A DNA stretch of 8,272 nucleotides from CAYJRR01 sp964372275 [NCBI: uncultured bacterium] (lineage in GTDB: Bacteria > CAYJRR01). The position numbers were made by a program, and so were the translations under genes. Of the stretch, positions 4,685 through 8,272 are shown piece after piece (the first letter of the stretch is position 1; every line of letters starts with the position of its first letter). Location: the NCBI GenBank assembly GCA_964372275.1, contig CAYJRR010000167.1, positions 1-8,272 on the forward strand, written 5' to 3'. The notes under the pieces were generated by a model. It worked only from the letters and a program-made list of their open reading frames with translations. It made no database searches and was not told where the DNA came from.

Positions 4685-6097
4685 TCATCCGCCGGCGTCG
4701 CCGGCCCGCAGGACCTTGCGCGCGTGGTCCACCTGCGGGAACGGCGTCGGGCCGTCGGGGAAGGGGATCGACTCCAGGATGCGGGACGGCTGCGTCGGGT
4801 CGGGTTGCACGTCGCGCGGCAGGCGATCGACGGCGCGGCGCAGCGCCCGGTACTGGGCGCCGAGCGCGCCGACGGCGCGCGCCTTGGCGTCGAGGTAGCG
4901 GCCCATGAGGTCGTGGTCCATCGCGAGCGGATAGATGGTGGTGCGGCCGGTGACGAGCATCTGGATCAGCGCCACCGAGTCGTTGCAGAGTCCGGTCTGG
5001 CCGTAGCCGCCGCCGAACAGGTGTTGCGACTCCGCCACCTCGTTCACCGACGCGCGCCAGAGCCCCGCGAACGACGCCGCGCGGATCGCCGACGCTCCGT
5101 CGTAGCGCTCGACTTCGCGCCCGCCGACCCACGACTGATCGCGGCCGGTGCCGTCGGCGAAGAATCGGGTGCCGCCGATCCCCTGGAAGAAGGAGACGCC
5201 GGCGTCGACGTCCGGGCCGGCGATCGAGATCTTGAGGCCGGAGTGAACCGCCGGCACGAGCGCCTCGGCGCCGTCGGGTCCCCGGTGGCCGGTCTCGATC
5301 ATCACCGGCGTGAGCACATCGCAGCGCGCGCCGTTCGGCCGCTCGAGACGAAGGTCGATGAAGTTCGCGATCCCCTGCGACACCCGCGCGGTGACGGTGT
5401 GGCCGGTCCGCTCGAGGCGGCCGAGCAGCCCGGCGATCGTTGTGTAGCGGCGGCCGCGGTAGCGCACCCCGAACCGCTCGGCCACCGGCTTGCCGGCGTT
5501 GTCGGCGAGGCGGTCGAGGACCTCGCCCAGGGCGCGGTTGGCCTTCACCCGCTCCGCCGGGATGGAAGCGGCCTCGTCGCCACGGTAGAGCGAGCCGCCG
5601 ATCCGCTGCGGAGGCGTGATTGCGCCGTCGAAGTAGGAGGGGGCGGCGAGGAGGTCGACGCCGTTCGGGAGCTTCCACTCGGGGGCCGCCGGCGCCGGCG
5701 GTCGCAGGTCGCTCGCCGCCTGCGCGCGCCGCAGGTTCGCCACGATCTCCGGAACGCCGACCGTCATCAGGCGCCCGAGCCCGTCCGGCGAGTCGACCAA
5801 CGCCGCGATCCCCTCCTCGCTCATCGGCTGCCCCGTCTGCGCGGTGACCGCGAGCGCAATCTCCCGGATCAACGTCGCCCGCTCCGCATCCGGCAGCCCC
5901 TCACGCAACGCCTCCCCCAGCGTGACCGGTTGATCGCACCCGGCCGTCGCCGCCCCGAGCGCCCCGGCGAGCGTTTCGACCGCCGGCGCGGTCGTTTCGG
6001 TGGGACACGGATCGGCAAAGGCCGCCGAGGCGATCAGAACGAGACCCGCCGGAGCAAGCCGTGCGTACGCAACGAGAATGGAGCCGAAGGTCTTCAT
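4685..6097 (-). CDS. Exported protein of unknown function with a conserved-looking GLCNDS motif
   Basis: 470 residues; I do not recognise a named family. A Sec-type signal peptide is visible: hydrophobic core about 14-26 and an AFA site with cleavage expected after Ala28. The N-terminal part (about 35-130) is mainly helical, followed by a Pro/Ala linker (132-140) and a mixed C-terminal domain (about 145-470). The most distinctive stretch is HLFGGGYGQTGLCNDS at 359-374, and VHSGLKISIAGP lies at 284-295. There are four cysteines in the mature chain (31, 54, 259, 371), compatible with two disulfides; Cys371 with nearby His could also suggest a thiol enzyme, but no catalytic fold is evident. The ATG at 6097 is chosen because it gives a normal signal peptide; it has no Shine-Dalgarno site, and in-frame TTG (6115) and ATG (6172) starts would give an Arg-rich extension with a Tat-like TRRRMK. 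A TATACG box at 6158-6163 could be its promoter. The glycine-rich gene follows in the same frame. Confidence 0.8.
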   Translation of the reverse strand: MKTFGSILVAYARLAPAGLVLIASAAFADPCPTETTAPAVETLAGALGAATAGCDQPVTLGEALREGLPDAERATLIREIALAVTAQTGQPMSEEGIAALVDSPDGLGRLMTVGVPEIVANLRRAQAASDLRPPAPAAPEWKLPNGVDLLAAPSYFDGAITPPQRIGGSLYRGDEAASIPAERVKANRALGEVLDRLADNAGKPVAERFGVRYRGRRYTTIAGLLGRLERTGHTVTARVSQGIANFIDLRLERPNGARCDVLTPVMIETGHRGPDGAEALVPAVHSGLKISIAGPDVDAGVSFFQGIGGTRFFADGTGRDQSWVGGREVERYDGASAIRAASFAGLWRASVNEVAESQHLFGGGYGQTGLCNDSVALIQMLVTGRTTIYPLAMDHDLMGRYLDAKARAVGALGAQYRALRRAVDRLPRDVQPDPTQPSRILESIPFPDGPTPFPQVDHARKVLRAGDAGG

Positions 6098-6381
6098 GCG
6101 GCGGCGCGTGAGCAATCGCCGTACCGCCCGACGCCTCTTCAAGATCAACCACTTGGGCGTATAGCCGGGCATCCGGGAAGCGGACGCCTGAGTGCTACGC
6201 GCCGCACGACGACGAGTCGGTCCGGGAAGATTCGCCGTTGGATCGCGGACGCGCCCGGCCGCATGGACCCCGCGGAGCTGCCGCTTCCGGCGCGCGCGTC
6301 GTCGGCTCCTTCCCAACAATGCGAGGCCCGGGTTTCCCCGGGCCTCGCGTGCGTCAACGGTTCGGTCGCGCGGCGGTTACG
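6098..6381. other. Intergenic region between the reductase and the exported-protein gene
   Basis: 284 bases without a supported gene. The right end holds the reductase terminator. On the minus strand TATACG (6158-6163) is a possible -10 box about 60 bases before the ATG at 6097, but no good -35 box precedes it. The short reading frames here on both strands are Arg/Gly-rich and lack start signals, so I treat them as noise. Confidence 0.5.
6315..6348 (-). terminator. Intrinsic terminator of the ribonucleotide reductase gene
   Basis: A perfect 12-bp stem (arms 6321-6332 and 6337-6348, GCGAGGCCCGGG and its complement) closes a 4-base loop. Read on the minus strand the loop is GAAA, a stable GNRA tetraloop, and the stem is followed by ATTGTT (6315-6320), a short imperfect U-tract. 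It begins 33 bases after the reductase stop codon. On the plus strand the loop is TTTC and no T-run follows, so the minus orientation is favoured. Confidence 0.85.

Positions 6382-8272
<1,891 letters not shown>

Noticed and set aside
4691-4705. GCCGGC-N3-GCCGGC hairpin at the end of the exported-protein gene as a terminator
   Set aside because: It lies within the coding sequence, GCCGGC is self-complementary and common here, and no U-tract follows.
3924-5678. Minus-strand open frame of 584 codons overlapping both exported-protein genes
   Set aside because: It is in a different frame from both genes and consists mostly of Arg, Pro and Gly; a shadow frame.

Overview
This is a very GC-rich bacterial window with tightly packed genes on both strands. 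It holds two complete metabolic or RNA-binding genes, two complete genes for exported proteins, and two genes cut by the window edges. The gene mix suggests a GC-rich, Gram-negative-type, probably environmental bacterium such as a member of Myxococcota or Acidobacteriota. That mix is a split acyl-CoA carboxylase, a class II B12-dependent ribonucleotide reductase, a small bacterial RRM protein, and a glycine-rich lipoprotein of a style I associate with myxobacteria. The lineage call is an inference from gene style and base composition and is not proven.

Layout. Positions 1-2860 (minus strand) hold a two-gene acyl-CoA carboxylase operon: a single-domain biotin carboxylase followed, with an ATGA stop/start overlap, by a carboxyltransferase that runs off the left edge. 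No biotin carrier protein is present in the window. Positions 2861-2997 are a divergent intergenic region with a sigma-70-like promoter for the carboxylase, a TTGAC-N6-GTCAA inverted repeat on its -35 box, and a -10-like box placed for a leaderless transcript of the plus-strand RRM gene (2998-3279). That gene converges, with only 4 bp between stop codons, on a 449-residue glycine-rich putative lipoprotein (3284-4633, minus). Upstream of it on the same strand is a 470-residue exported protein of unknown function (4685-6097, minus). Positions 6098-6381 are intergenic and contain a perfect 12-bp hairpin terminator for the last gene. Positions 6382-8272 (minus) hold the C-terminal ~630 residues of a NrdJ-type ribonucleotide reductase, which runs off the right edge.

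How the genes relate. The two carboxylase genes form one enzyme. The two exported proteins are adjacent, co-directional and in the same reading frame, and could act together at the envelope, but nothing in the sequence gives them a mechanism. The RRM gene and the reductase appear independent. I see no mobile element, CRISPR array, tRNA or rRNA. I found no clear new multi-gene system. The parts most worth a second look are the unknown exported pair, the leaderless-style starts of two genes beside strong Shine-Dalgarno starts in the carboxylase operon, the insertion in the biotin carboxylase active-site region, and the unusual residue at the carboxyltransferase specificity position.
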